The notes under the pieces: generated by a model
What the model saw: only the letters and a program-made list of their open reading frames with translations
The model's database searches: none
Told to the model about the DNA's origin: nothing
Made by a program: the position numbers and the translations under genes
In this document: positions 18,228 through 28,367 of the stretch, in pieces
How the letters are laid out: each line of letters begins with the position of its first letter
How positions within the stretch are numbered: the first letter of the stretch is position 1
NCBI RefSeq assembly: GCF_003268635.1
Contig: NZ_CP029639.1
Span: forward strand, 6,492,001 to 6,556,000
Reading direction: 5' to 3'
Source: Paenibacillus sp. DCT19
Lineage (GTDB): Bacteria; Bacillota; Bacilli; Paenibacillales; Paenibacillaceae
Length of the DNA: 64,000 bases

Positions 18228-19515
18228 CGACCCCGGCCTCCTTTACCAAACTCACTTTGGGAATGCACACGACAAATCTAGAGCCGGTACCACCTTGCGG
18301 CACGCCTACCGTAATCGTACCTTCCAAGGATTGAACAATATCACGCACATGAGATAGACCGATGCCTGTTGCAGCAATCCCTACCTCATTGTATTTGGTC
18401 GTATACCCTGGTTCAAAAATAATCTGTCGCTTCGATTCCGGGATTCCTTTGCCTGAGTCCGTAACCTCAAAAACCACATCCATCTCCTGGTCGTACACAT
18501 GAATCTGAATGGTTCCTTGCGTCTCAATCGCCTCTACTGCATTTGCAACCAGATTGTTCATCACGGTGAGTAGAGGAATACAATATGGAGACTCACAATC
18601 GAATTGCTGATGCTTCTCAAGCGTAATCTGTTTATTCAACATCTCCGCATATTTCCGATTGCCCTTGGCAGCGAAGTGCAGCATTTCGGATAATTGAAGA
18701 TGAACTGCCTTTTCACTATCATACACCTTGAGCAGACCTGCCAGAATACGCTGAGAATCCTTCTTCACCTCATGGATCTGCTGTGCGATGCCCAGTGTCC
18801 GTTGACTATATTCATTCATCTCATGTTCTCTCAGATCCCGATACAGCTCATAACTATCCGCCGTAATACCTTCGATGGTATTCATCGACTTCTTCAGATA
18901 AAAGACTTCACCATATAACCCTGAGTTCACACTCATCATCTGTTCCATCCGCTTCTCCTGTTCAGCATGAAGAAGCCGCATCTGCCTTACCGCGAAGCTG
19001 TTATATAACCCAATAACGAAGTAGCTTCGCAGAGCTCCAACAATCAACAGATACAACCATTCTTTCAGATAGAAAATGTTCGTGCCATTAAATATGCCGC
19101 GCAGCAGAAGCTCCGTCAGATTGGAGGAGAAGTCTATAATCGTAATCATTCCACCAAGAACCAGTGGCTGGAATTCATGAAATCGATGTTTAATCCTACT
19201 CAAGCCATAAGCGAATACGACGTAGTACATACCTGCACCTATATTGTCGCGCATACTTTCTAAGATCGGCATCGTACTGACATGGCTCAGCAGATCCACA
19301 GATTGAAAGATCAGATTAGCGATACCTGTCAGAATTCCTGTCTTCACATAAGATAAGTGGGGCATAATCATCAGCAAAAATAGAAGAATGCTGACACCCA
19401 GACCGATGCGAAAATAGTCTTCCCGAAAAGGATTAATCTTGAACTGTGCGCCAATAGCTGTAGCCAAGGCGATAGCCGTCATCTGCACGTTTTCATTTTT
19501 GACCCAGTTACGCAT
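18199..19515 (-). CDS. glnK: Sensor histidine kinase GlnK (YcbA type)
   Basis: A 438-residue membrane kinase. Five or six hydrophobic helices lie in the first ~185 residues, followed by a coiled linker (LLHAEQEKRMEQMM). The kinase core has MNNLVANAVEAIE (N box), VTDSGKGIPESK (G1) and ATGIGLSHVRDIV (G2). It closely resembles B. subtilis GlnK/YcbA, which works with GlnL in glutamine sensing. AGGTGGAG six bases upstream favours the ATG at 19515 over a GTG at 19527. A near-perfect palindrome is found 25 bases upstream. It is co-transcribed with glnL. Confidence 0.88.
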   Translation of the reverse strand: MRNWVKNENVQMTAIALATAIGAQFKINPFREDYFRIGLGVSILLFLLMIMPHLSYVKTGILTGIANLIFQSVDLLSHVSTMPILESMRDNIGAGMYYVVFAYGLSRIKHRFHEFQPLVLGGMITIIDFSSNLTELLLRGIFNGTNIFYLKEWLYLLIVGALRSYFVIGLYNSFAVRQMRLLHAEQEKRMEQMMSVNSGLYGEVFYLKKSMNTIEGITADSYELYRDLREHEMNEYSQRTLGIAQQIHEVKKDSQRILAGLLKVYDSEKAVHLQLSEMLHFAAKGNRKYAEMLNKQITLEKHQQFDCESPYCIPLLTVMNNLVANAVEAIETQGTIQIHVYDQEMDVVFEVTDSGKGIPESKRQIIFEPGYTTKYNEVGIAATGIGLSHVRDIVQSLEGTITVGVPQGGTGSRFVVCIPKVSLVKEAGVDDTFYPDRR

Positions 19516-19539
19516 CGATCTCTCCACCTACTATTACAA

Positions 19540-19555
19540 CGATTAGCGCTTATCG
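19540..19555 (-). promoter_or_regulatory. Palindrome upstream of glnK
   Basis: CGATTAGCGCTTATCG is a 16-base palindrome with one mismatched pair, 25 bases before the glnK start. It has the CG-centred look of a LacI-family or cre operator but lacks the TG...CA ends of cre. The factor is unknown. Confidence 0.4.
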
Positions 19556-19679
19556 TTACACTCCGCGCTTCTGATGTTAAATATACTAACATATGGAGCC
19601 TTGATTAGAAATAATTAAAATACGGCAATTAAAACAGATCCGTTACTCTTACCATCACGAATATCATCTCACCTTAGAT

Positions 19680-19728
19680 AAAAAAACACCCAAATAGATC
19701 CCTACACCAAAAGTATAGGAGGGATCTA
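19680..19728 (-). terminator. Terminator of the first hybrid kinase gene
   Basis: TAGATCCCT and AGGGATCTA form the stem on the minus strand, followed by TTTGGGTGTTTTTTT. Confidence 0.75.
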
Positions 19729-19782
19729 TCTAGGCGATAAACCGTCTCGTGAAAGGGACTAATTCAATTCATGGTACATTGG

Positions 19783-22700
19783 TCACGTGTTCGATTGATC
19801 CTCATATGGGATGACGAACGAAACAGATGTACCTTCTCCTAGTTTGCTACGAATGCTCAATCCCTTATTATAGAGTTGCATTAGTCTGCGATTGGTATTA
19901 ATTATTCCGATGCCTCGCTTATCTTGCATTGAATCGTTCAGTAACTGTGTAACCGTCTGGGGCTCCATACCAATACCGTTGTCGCGAACCTCAATCAGTA
20001 CCTCTTTACGCTGCTCCTGCAGGGTAATATTTAAGGTAAGTGTTCCACCTGCAACTCTGCTAAGCAGTCCATGTCGGACTGCATTCTCTACCAAAGGTTG
20101 GATGGAAAGCGGAGGTAACATTACCTTTAGATCGAGGTCTATGTTCCATATAACGGACAACCGTTCTCCAAAACGTTCTTGTTCAATATATAAATACGAT
20201 TTAACCAGTTCCAACTCATGATGAAGTTCGACCTTTTCTCCGGTATTAAGATAATTAAAACTGATCTGGAGAAAAGAAGTTAAGGCCGCCCCAAACTCAA
20301 ACATTTTATCAATGTCAACCATACTTAGAACAATAAGTGAATTCAATGAGTTGAACAAAAAGTGGGGGTGAATCTGTGCCTGAAGATAGGCTGCTTCAAT
20401 TCTCAATCGCTCATTAATGGACTGCTTCAAATCAGTTAATACTTTAATTCGATACTTCAACTCTAAGGCATCGACTGGCTTAGTCACATAATCGTTGGCG
20501 CCAGATAAGAAGCCAGTATAAATATCCGAGGGTTGGCTGCGAGCCGTCAATAATAAAATGGGTAACTCTGAAACAGAATAGCGCTCACGTACCTTTTGAG
20601 TCAGTTCGTATCCCGACATCTGTGGCATCATTACATCTGAAACTAACAGATCCCATTGGCGCGTACCTAATAACTCTAGCGCTTCACGACCAGAATTCGT
20701 TGTAGTTACTGTGTAGGATTCAGAGGATAAGATACTGACCAGCACCTTCAGGTTAATAGGATCGTCATCGACGACCAAAATATGAACTGGGCTCTCCTTT
20801 AATAATGGGCTGATGCCAGCAGTACCGCTGGTCTCCCACACACTTTTATTTAATTCCCCCAACAAATTCGTTTCCAGATGATGCTTGGATGCGAGAGATA
20901 ACTCTTCATCGGGAGGCAGTTCTAGTTCCTGCCCACCATCTTGCTGATTATTCAGGGGTGCCTCTGGTAATTTCACATTAGCACCCATGTCCGCAAGTTG
21001 AAGACTGAATGTAAATGTGGAGCCTATTGAAGGTTCCGAGAGAACATCCAAGCTACCACCATGCAACTCAACAAGTTTTTGGCAAATACTCAAGCCAAGC
21101 CCAATACCTTGCTCATTGATTACACCTGCCGCTCCTTGCTCATATTGAATGAATATTCGAGAAAGTGTCTCCTTGTCCATACCAATTCCCGTGTCCGAAA
21201 CATGAATGAAAACTTTTCTCTCGCGTACTTCGGCAGATAGTGTTACCGTACCCCCGTCTGTAAATTTAATCGCATTGTGAACTAAATTATAAATTATTTG
21301 CACCAGTCGCTTTTCGTCTGCCATAACCATAGGTAACGAGTCTGGAATATTGTTATGCAAGGTAATCGCTTTGCTCTCAATCATGAATTTCATCATCGCC
21401 ACAACTCCAGGCACAACAGACTGAAGTTTTAGCGGCTCGGTTTGCAATGTAATTTGATGTTCCTTAAGTTGAACAACATCCAGCAAGTCTCCAATAAGAT
21501 GTGACATGCGGCGACTAATTGTTATGAGGAGATTCATATCTTGCACACTGTCAGCAGACAACCGATCTTTTTCTTTTGATACAATATGATGAGCGATGTT
21601 CATGATGCCATTCAGAGGCGTTCTTAGCTCATGAGAAGTATTAGCTAGGAACTGATCCTTGAGTTGATCTGCTTTCAATAGTTCTTCATTTAATTTTACG
21701 TTTAAACTCACATTGCGGAAATATTTCTGAAACCAGTATGTCGAAAATCCGGTAAGAGCCATGATAAGATCAAAAGGATAATAAACCGTTGTTATGTCAT
21801 AGGATGTCTCAGCAAAACTCCACAATAAGTTCGTAACGATACACGCCGCTGAAATTAAGAGAAAAATGATATCACGATCATTCTTTTGTTTACTCACCAT
21901 CTTAATAGCGATTGTGATAAACCATAGAAAGGCAGCATAATATAGACCATCGAACACAAAATATTCAATGATTTCATATACATATGAAACTGGCACTGCA
22001 AGTATTGTAACTATGGCTATAAGTAACATTGCGATGTATATTCGTGTCCATAGACCTGAAGCGCTTCTACTAAGGAAACTCTGAAATAGTAAAATGATTA
22101 GGATACTTTGTGATAATAAAGCGACAAGCTGAATTTTTAACAGCCATGTGTAGTTAATCGGTAGCCAGAGTGCGATAATATTGTCTCGGTTGCATAAAAT
22201 GGCTACACTGACGGAGATGACCAGAAACATAGCATATAATAATGCCCGCTCGCGTGAATTAATCAAATATAAAATTCCTGCATAAGCCCCGTGAAGCATC
22301 AATACTAAGAAAATAAAGATTTGAAAACCGATGGAATACCAACGCGAGTAATCCAACGCATTCTGGGATCCGAAATAGGCAGGAAGCAGAATCCCTCCAT
22401 CGTAAGGACTGTCAAAGTTAGCAATACGCAGTACAAGGTCAATCTTTGTAATATTTCTAGCAGTATAGGAGGGGCTAGAGGATATTTTATAGGGTTCATA
22501 CTCTTCAGCGGACTTGGCGACTTTGCCCTGCCCACCTAACTTCTCTCCATTGACCTCTACCTCAAATGAAGCCTGGAGCTCTTTGAACCAAAAAGCTACA
22601 GGCTGATCTATTGGATTAATTAATATTTGAAGGTGATAGGTACCATATCCATAGGAATTCTGTGAAGAGTCCCCCCACGCTGTACTCCAATCTGCAGGGA

Positions 22701-22980
22701 CTTGCAGGGGTGTCATATTATAACTTCCGGATTCTATCTCAGATAGAGTAAGAAGCTGATCTGGGTAAAAACTCCACTCTCCGCTCAGCGAGGTAAGAGG
22801 CTCATTATCCAAGTTGATGTCTCGTAGATCCAATACACCATTAATAGGGGTATAGTTATGTAAAACAGGGAACATCTGATACGACCAGTACCAACGCATA
22901 CCAAATAACAAAGCGAATGTGGTCAAAATAATTATGGTGTTTTTTACTATGTTCTGCTTATAAAGCTTTGCGTTTTGCAT
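19783..22980 (-). CDS. Hybrid sensor kinase: 7TMR-DISM, HisKA/HATPase, receiver, LytS-type kinase
   Basis: A 1065-residue membrane sensor. After one N-terminal helix come an extracellular 7TMR-DISM carbohydrate-binding-like domain (~45-205) and seven membrane helices (~215-415). The first kinase has H450 in SHELRTP, N565 and N569, and DTGIGMD. A receiver follows, with D782 in SDVMMPQMSG and KPVD near 834. A second, LytS/YesM-type kinase core has H873 in QIHPHFLFNSLN, QPLVENAVRHG and a final G box. A phosphorelay inside one chain is therefore possible. The response regulator at 23212-24354 is upstream in the same direction and is the likely partner. No clear ribosome binding site precedes the ATG. 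Confidence 0.88.
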   Translation of the reverse strand: MQNAKLYKQNIVKNTIIILTTFALLFGMRWYWSYQMFPVLHNYTPINGVLDLRDINLDNEPLTSLSGEWSFYPDQLLTLSEIESGSYNMTPLQVPADWSTAWGDSSQNSYGYGTYHLQILINPIDQPVAFWFKELQASFEVEVNGEKLGGQGKVAKSAEEYEPYKISSSPSYTARNITKIDLVLRIANFDSPYDGGILLPAYFGSQNALDYSRWYSIGFQIFIFLVLMLHGAYAGILYLINSRERALLYAMFLVISVSVAILCNRDNIIALWLPINYTWLLKIQLVALLSQSILIILLFQSFLSRSASGLWTRIYIAMLLIAIVTILAVPVSYVYEIIEYFVFDGLYYAAFLWFITIAIKMVSKQKNDRDIIFLLISAACIVTNLLWSFAETSYDITTVYYPFDLIMALTGFSTYWFQKYFRNVSLNVKLNEELLKADQLKDQFLANTSHELRTPLNGIMNIAHHIVSKEKDRLSADSVQDMNLLITISRRMSHLIGDLLDVVQLKEHQITLQTEPLKLQSVVPGVVAMMKFMIESKAITLHNNIPDSLPMVMADEKRLVQIIYNLVHNAIKFTDGGTVTLSAEVRERKVFIHVSDTGIGMDKETLSRIFIQYEQGAAGVINEQGIGLGLSICQKLVELHGGSLDVLSEPSIGSTFTFSLQLADMGANVKLPEAPLNNQQDGGQELELPPDEELSLASKHHLETNLLGELNKSVWETSGTAGISPLLKESPVHILVVDDDPINLKVLVSILSSESYTVTTTNSGREALELLGTRQWDLLVSDVMMPQMSGYELTQKVRERYSVSELPILLLTARSQPSDIYTGFLSGANDYVTKPVDALELKYRIKVLTDLKQSINERLRIEAAYLQAQIHPHFLFNSLNSLIVLSMVDIDKMFEFGAALTSFLQISFNYLNTGEKVELHHELELVKSYLYIEQERFGERLSVIWNIDLDLKVMLPPLSIQPLVENAVRHGLLSRVAGGTLTLNITLQEQRKEVLIEVRDNGIGMEPQTVTQLLNDSMQDKRGIGIINTNRRLMQLYNKGLSIRSKLGEGTSVSFVIPYEDQSNT

Positions 22981-23211
22981 GATGAGAGTGACTCGACAAA
23001 AGGATCGATCCCTTTCTAACAGAATTTTAGAATTTTAACTTCTGCTGATACACCTACCTACGGATAGGGCTGATTGATCTTGCAAACACATGAAATCAAA
23101 ATTCAATTATATAGGATCGACCTATACACAATATATACATGAAGTTCATTTCATCCCTCTAGAATGATGCACTCATTCATTCTGCAAGACTGTCTGATTC
23201 GATCAACTGAG

Positions 23212-24354
23212 TTATTTTAAACCCATGCTCCAGTCCTGGTACCATTTGCTGATATTCTCTCTAACAGGTATCTCCAGATCTTGCTCCATTCTAGTCTTTA
23301 AGAGTCGATACTGCTCCTCCACACCTAGTTCGTTGTCCATCTCAGCATATAACTTCATAAGGGTAAAATAACTTTCTTCTTCATCCGGTAACATCCGCTG
23401 GATACGCTGCGTATGTTCAATTAACTTCTCAACCAGACCCTGCTGTTGATAAAACAAGCTAAGTTGTTTCATATGGTACAGCCACAAGTAACGAAGGCTT
23501 TCCCGTTCTGGTTCAGCCCACATGTATTCGTAATTGCCGAGGTAAGTGCCTGTGTACATATGTAGCACCTTCTCATAGGCATCAACTGTACCTAAGTCGA
23601 CACCTTTCCATGTTCTGATCTCACGTTCCCACTGCTCGCTATCCAACTGGGCTCCTCCCAGTTCAAGTTTATAGCCAGCCTCTAGGCTTCCGCTCTGAAT
23701 TGTAATCATGTCCATACCGTAGGATTTCAACGTTTGGCGGACATGATACATGGCGGTGTATAGCTGATGTACCGTTTTATCCTCTTCCAGTTCGGGCCAC
23801 AGCATCTCAAGCAACACACTGCGATGAACCATCTGGTTTCGATGATGCAACAAATAAGCAAACAACTCCTGCGCTTTGCTTGTACGCCATTTGGCAATCT
23901 GGATTTCCTGGTTAGGCAGCTTAAACCGAATTTGATTAAAACAATAAATAAACGGTACTTTTGTATCCTCTGGCGAACCCTTCTGTTTCATGCTCAGTTT
24001 ATCCTGTACACGAATTACCGTCTGCTTCAATCGTTTTATGGAGATAGGCTTCATTACGTAGTCCAGCGCCTGTAACTCAAATGCATGTACTGCATATTGG
24101 TCGTGGCTGGTTACGAATATAATTTCAATATCAGGTGTTGCCTCCTGAATCTGTCTTCCCAGAGCCATACCATCCAGCTCTGGCATGTGGACATCCAAAA
24201 ATACAACATCAGGGTGATGCAACGTAATACCTGCCATAGCATCAGTCGGATTCATATACGTAGCAACGATTTCAATATCACTTACTTCTTTCTCCAGCAA
24301 TTTTTTGAGACCGATTAACGCTAGCTGTTCATCATCAACCAATATCACCTTCAC
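23212..24354 (-). CDS. Response regulator with SARP-like (OmpR-wHTH + BTAD) output
   Basis: A 380-residue protein. The receiver (~1-120) has acidic D7/D8, phosphoacceptor D54 in VFLDVHMPELDG and KPIS. A winged-helix region (~150-235: IAKWRTSKAQELFAYLLHHRN, LYTAMYHVRQTLK) and a C-terminal BTAD-like helical repeat (~250-375) follow, as in SARP regulators. I prefer the GTG at 24354 because AAGGAGG lies nine bases before it and MKVILVDDEQ is a normal receiver start; an ATG at 24390 has no such site. The gene lies 231 bases upstream of the hybrid kinase gene, its likely partner. Confidence 0.82.
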   Translation of the reverse strand: MKVILVDDEQLALIGLKKLLEKEVSDIEIVATYMNPTDAMAGITLHHPDVVFLDVHMPELDGMALGRQIQEATPDIEIIFVTSHDQYAVHAFELQALDYVMKPISIKRLKQTVIRVQDKLSMKQKGSPEDTKVPFIYCFNQIRFKLPNQEIQIAKWRTSKAQELFAYLLHHRNQMVHRSVLLEMLWPELEEDKTVHQLYTAMYHVRQTLKSYGMDMITIQSGSLEAGYKLELGGAQLDSEQWEREIRTWKGVDLGTVDAYEKVLHMYTGTYLGNYEYMWAEPERESLRYLWLYHMKQLSLFYQQQGLVEKLIEHTQRIQRMLPDEEESYFTLMKLYAEMDNELGVEEQYRLLKTRMEQDLEIPVRENISKWYQDWSMGLK

Positions 24355-24630
24355 AGGAGCTTCCTCCTTGACTCCGAAGTCTTGAAACACATTAGAATAA
24401 CACAGAATTTTACAGTTCTCTTTTTCATATTCAATCTACTATTTCATTTTTTAACGATTACAATTGTTACTATTCACTATAGGTCAGGGTCTATAAATCT
24501 GCAACAATATTGATCAAATGATAAGCTATCCAGCCTGATGAAGCCACGCCAAACAAGCTGTCCTCGGTATGCCTACCAACAACAGCTTCACGTTTATATG
24601 ATATAAATGAAGGTAGCACCTCTTCCTCCC

Positions 24631-25557
24631 TTATATGATTCCGCGGATCTCATCCAACGAATTTACCTTTTCCCGCTGCATCCACTCTTCAAGACCCTCT
24701 ACCAATTCCGCTCCTGCTCGCAACTGAACGAAATTATAGGTTCCAATCTGAATGGCTGCCGCACCGGCCATCGTGAACTCAATAATATCCTCGACCGAAC
24801 TGATGCCGCCAATGCCAATCACCGGGATGGATACCGCCTGTGCCACTTGATGTACCATTCGTAAAGCAATCGGCTTGATCGCAGGCCCAGAGAGACCTGC
24901 ATACGTATTCTCAAACACACTACGCCGACGACGGATATCAATTTTCATCGCTGAAAAGGTGTTAATTAGAGATACGCCATCTGCACCTTCCTTCTCACAC
25001 ATGACCGCCATCTCTGTAATATTCTCTGCATTGGGAGACAGCTTAACGACTAGCGGGAGAGTTGTTACGTTACGCACCTGTCGCACCACGTCCCGCGCCA
25101 TTTCCGTCTGAACGCCGAATTGCATGCCTCCCTGCTTCACATTGGGACAAGAGATGTTCAGCTCCAGCATATCGACTCCCCTGCGATTCATAGTACGCCG
25201 TTTCTGTGCATTCTCCGTAATCAGGGCAACAGCCTGCACATATTCCTCCAGATTGGCCCCGCCTATATTCGCAATTACTGCCGTATCCCAACGAGTCATC
25301 TCATCCAGTTCTTCCTTCAGAAAGGCAACGACCCCCGGATTCTCCAGACCTACACTATTAAGTAAGCCCGACGCCGTTTCATTGATTCTCACACCCTGAT
25401 TACCATCCTTGGGATGTAAGGTTAAGCCCTTGCCAACGATGCCACCCAATAAGGTAGGCGCTACATATTCCTTATATTCACGTCCAAATCCATACGTGCC
25501 CGAAGCCATAATGATCGGATTTTTCATAGACACACCTGCAATATTACATGCCATGGA
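24631..25557 (-). CDS. pyrD: Dihydroorotate dehydrogenase B, catalytic subunit PyrD
   Basis: A 308-residue FMN enzyme oxidising dihydroorotate to orotate in pyrimidine synthesis. Family motifs are [24 protein letters not shown], the [12 protein letters not shown] active-site loop with the catalytic Cys of type 1B enzymes, VVKLSPN and VIGIGGISS. The start at 25557 overlaps the end of pyrK by 14 bases, with GAGGAGGTGG inside pyrK, so the two genes are translationally coupled. No other pyr genes are nearby, which is unlike the single pyr operon of B. subtilis. Confidence 0.95.
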   Translation of the reverse strand, partial: SMACNIAGVSMKNPIIMASGTYGFGREYKEYVAPTLLGGIVGKGLTLHPKDGNQGVRINETASGLLNSVGLENPGVVAFLKEELDEMTRWDTAVIANIGGANLEEYVQAVALITENAQKRRTMNRRGVDMLELNISCPNVKQGGMQFGVQTEMARDVVRQVRNVTTLPLVVKLSPNAENITEMAVMCEKEGADGVSLINTFSAMKIDIRRRRSVFENTYAGLSGPAIKPIALRMVHQVAQAVSIPVIGIGGISSVEDIIEFTMAGAAAIQIGTYNFVQLRAGAELVEGLEEWMQREKVNSLDEIRGII

Positions 25558-26251
25558 GATCATCGAACTCCACCTCCTCAACGGGAAATACAGGCCCTTC
25601 CTTACAGACCCTACGATTACCTGTGCGGGTGCGAATCGTACAACCCAAACATGCACCAATACCACAAGCCATATGCCGTTCCGTAGAAATGTATAAACGA
25701 GAAGACGTCCCTACTGTTTGCAGCGCAAGAGCCTGAAGCATGGGAGTCGGGCCACAGGAGAACATATACTTGTAATGCGCTGGATTAACCAGCTCCACAA
25801 TACTCCCGCCTATCTTCACTTGCACAGAAGCAGCCACAGCCTGAAATGCCTCAACACCGAAGGATTGCTCCGCAAATCCCAGATATACATGAGCATGAGG
25901 GTAACGCTTGGCAGCCAGTAGTAATGGAGCTGTGCCCATACCACCTCCAATGAGAGACAAGCTCCCCTCGACCTGTGGGAAACCATTCCCAAACGGACCC
26001 TCCAGTAGGATCTCCTGACCAGGCAATAGCTTGGATAACTGCTGTGTTCCTTCCCCAACGACGCGGTACAAGAAAGAAATGTCATGTTCCCCAATGTCAT
26101 AAATGCTAATGGGTCTAGGTAGCAATGGGTAGCTCATTCCACTACGTAGCATGTAGAACTGTCCCATCTTCCCGTTGTAGTCCCCCTGTACTTTCATCAC
26201 ATAGATTTGTGGAGTAAGTGCTTCATTCGAAATGATCATAGCCATAGCCAA
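25544..26251 (-). CDS. pyrK: Dihydroorotate dehydrogenase electron transfer subunit PyrK
   Basis: A 235-residue FAD and [2Fe-2S] protein that passes electrons from PyrD to NAD+. It shows [10 protein letters not shown] (FAD binding), [25 protein letters not shown] (nucleotide binding), FSCGPTPML and the cluster ligands in [14 protein letters not shown]...VCKEG. GGAGG seven bases upstream points to a TTG start at 26251, with an ATG two codons later as the alternative. It is the first gene of the pyrK-pyrD pair. Confidence 0.93.
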   Translation of the reverse strand: MAMAMIISNEALTPQIYVMKVQGDYNGKMGQFYMLRSGMSYPLLPRPISIYDIGEHDISFLYRVVGEGTQQLSKLLPGQEILLEGPFGNGFPQVEGSLSLIGGGMGTAPLLLAAKRYPHAHVYLGFAEQSFGVEAFQAVAASVQVKIGGSIVELVNPAHYKYMFSCGPTPMLQALALQTVGTSSRLYISTERHMACGIGACLGCTIRTRTGNRRVCKEGPVFPVEEVEFDDLHGM

Positions 26252-26570
26252 TATAACCCCTCCATTAACCACTCACTATATCGCAAAAGGGTCGAAAAGT
26301 ACGTGACAGGTTTCACATTGCGAACTATAGATTTAGGCTTAAAGTAGGTCATTTTAAACAATGAACTCGTCTATTCCTCCCATCGTTTGTGTGGCATGAC
26401 ATGTTTAATTTAGACTCATACTAATCGTATCCATTTCCTTCACCACAGATTACTCTGGATCACTGGGAATGGAGGGGCTATTGTTCAGTATTTTTATTTT
26501 GCAAAATTTAATTGTATACTATTGTTAAAGCCATAAACTTAATTAGAGAATTAGAGGAGATGAAATCCGC
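26252..26570. other. Intergenic region between pyrK and the DinB gene
   Basis: About 320 bases separate two divergent genes. A -10-like TATACT is present at 26515-26520 for the DinB gene. I found no convincing operator, riboswitch or PyrR-type attenuator for pyrK. Confidence 0.4.
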
Positions 26571-27068
26571 ATGTCGGATGCAAATCAATCGTTTGGACAA
26601 GCTTTGGTACAATCACTCGTTGGAGAACGTGGGCATCTACCCATTGCTCGCGCTCTACCCGACATCAGCGTGGAGCTCGCCGGGCGTGTCCATGAACATA
26701 TGCCGTACACGATCTATCAGCTCGTTAAACATATGCACTACTGGCAACAATTCATGTTGGCACATATCGAGGGTCGGAAGCCACAGCTTCCTGCCCATGT
26801 GATGGAGAGCTGGCCTGAAGAGACCGGCCCGCAGGATGAAGCAACGTGGACAGCAGATATTCAGGCTTTTCTAGCGGGTATTGACCAGGCGGTAACGATT
26901 GCGAAGACGGCTCAACTGGATGGCACATTGCCGTATTTCCCAGGTGAAACGATCGCTGGACTACTGCGCAACATTGCATCTCACAACTCCTATCATCTAG
27001 GAGAGATTGTACTGTTACGTCGTTTCTACGGTGCATGGCCGCCACCTGGAGGCGGTTACCCGGCATAA
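26571..27068 (+). CDS. DinB-family four-helix protein
   Basis: A 165-residue DinB/YfiT-like putative metalloenzyme. The family pattern is HxxxHxxxW-like in the N-terminal half (YQLVKHMHYWQQFMLAHIEG) and HNSYHLGEIVLLRR at the C-terminus, giving the usual three metal-binding histidines. Members include thiol transferases, but most have no known substrate. AGAGGAG precedes the start. The gene has its own terminator. Confidence 0.85.
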   Translation: MSDANQSFGQALVQSLVGERGHLPIARALPDISVELAGRVHEHMPYTIYQLVKHMHYWQQFMLAHIEGRKPQLPAHVMESWPEETGPQDEATWTADIQAFLAGIDQAVTIAKTAQLDGTLPYFPGETIAGLLRNIASHNSYHLGEIVLLRRFYGAWPPPGGGYPA

Positions 27069-27101
27069 GTCCGCCAAGCCGAGCGTAGATAAGACAACAA
27101 T

Positions 27102-27141
27102 AAGCCGTAGAGGGAGCACTCGCTCCTGCTACGGCTTGTTT
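27102..27141 (+). terminator. Terminator of the DinB gene
   Basis: AAGCCGTAG / CTACGGCTT with an inner GGAGC/GCTCC stem, followed by GTTTAAG. Confidence 0.75.
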
Positions 27142-27301
27142 AAGCTCTTTATTCCGTACTTCACTGTACCCATGAATCTATAGGTGCTTGCCCCGATCCT
27201 CTTTTACACCATGCTACTTAATTCCTTTTTCAGACGAACCTTGTCCCAACAATACGGAAATGTAGTCTTGCGCTACCATCCGATCTTCCCTCAGGTTATC
27301 T

Positions 27302-28282
27302 CTACACCTCTCGATGCACAAGCCCCTGAACAAATGTCTCGAAGTTTGGCGCAAGCGTCGTCACCTTATACTGGTTGTCCTTGTCCACATGAACGACCTC
27401 GGGCTCTGCGTCATTTCCAGCTGAACGATAATCCAGCATGACCACTCCGGACTTAGAGGCACACTCACTAAGCACCACTCCAAATTCCGGATAACCGCCC
27501 TGCTCAATCAAAGCCCAGCTTCCCGCCGAACCGCACAATGAACTTGGTTTCTCACGACCAATTCCCAAGATCCCCTTCAACTCGATGTACTCTTCCACAC
27601 CTGAATCTGTTGCACCGATAGGGAAATACCGATTGTTCGGTATACCTCCGTTGTGGTTCTTCATCATCTCAACATAGGACTCCGGTAGTCTGAATACCAG
27701 TTCTTCTTCAACGGAAGCGATAAGCCCTTCACTTGGCGGATTAGATACATATTGCTCCAAAGCCTGCTTGCTATCATTCCAGAAGTGGGTCGGATCGAAG
27801 TTTTCATTAAGCCGAACTGTTGGAACTGTAGGCGCAGAAGTCGTAATCTCTTCTACAGACTCCGACTCAAGTTCAGACTCATGATCAGATTCAGAATCTT
27901 CTTCAGCTTCTGTCTCCTCATCGGATTCATCGCTGTCATTGTTTCGAATCCACTCCAGAAATTCCAGGGTATCCTCATCCCCAGGTTCCAGTTCATCCGA
28001 TCTCTCAAAAGCTTCCTCTGCACGATCATATTGCTCTAGATAGTAGTAGGCTAGACCAATCCGGTAATGCCACAGTGCATCGTCTTTGCCCTCTTCGGCA
28101 ACCGTAAGGAATTGTTCAACTGCCTCTTCATAACGCTCCAGATTATTCAGCGCTCTCCCCAAATGGTTAACCAGTTCGTAATTTCTTTCTTCCGCAGGAA
28201 TTGCTTGAACTGCATCTACGATGCTCTGAAATTCATCCTCTTCATGCCACTCTTCCAATTGAACCAACAGATCGTCTCTCAT
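27302..28282 (-). CDS. TPR and SMI1/KNR4 (SUKH) domain protein
   Basis: A 326-residue cytoplasmic protein. Residues ~1-110 are tetratricopeptide repeats (YELVNHLGRALNNLERYEEA, WHYRIGLAYYYLEQYDRA). A very acidic Ser/Glu/Asp stretch (~115-145) links to an SMI1/KNR4 domain (~170-320: FRLPESYVEMMKNHNGG, ALIEQGGYPEFGVVL). SMI1/SUKH proteins serve as immunity proteins to secreted nuclease toxins, so a spare immunity role is possible. No toxin gene is adjacent. GGGGAGG precedes the ATG. Confidence 0.82.
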   Translation of the reverse strand: MRDDLLVQLEEWHEEDEFQSIVDAVQAIPAEERNYELVNHLGRALNNLERYEEAVEQFLTVAEEGKDDALWHYRIGLAYYYLEQYDRAEEAFERSDELEPGDEDTLEFLEWIRNNDSDESDEETEAEEDSESDHESELESESVEEITTSAPTVPTVRLNENFDPTHFWNDSKQALEQYVSNPPSEGLIASVEEELVFRLPESYVEMMKNHNGGIPNNRYFPIGATDSGVEEYIELKGILGIGREKPSSLCGSAGSWALIEQGGYPEFGVVLSECASKSGVVMLDYRSAGNDAEPEVVHVDKDNQYKVTTLAPNFETFVQGLVHREV

Positions 28283-28367
28283 GGTTATCCTCCCCGTTCA
28301 TTCACGTTAAACAACTTGTTGAAAATTATACCACTTTCCAGATGCTCGTCTCCAGTTAGGCCGGAAC

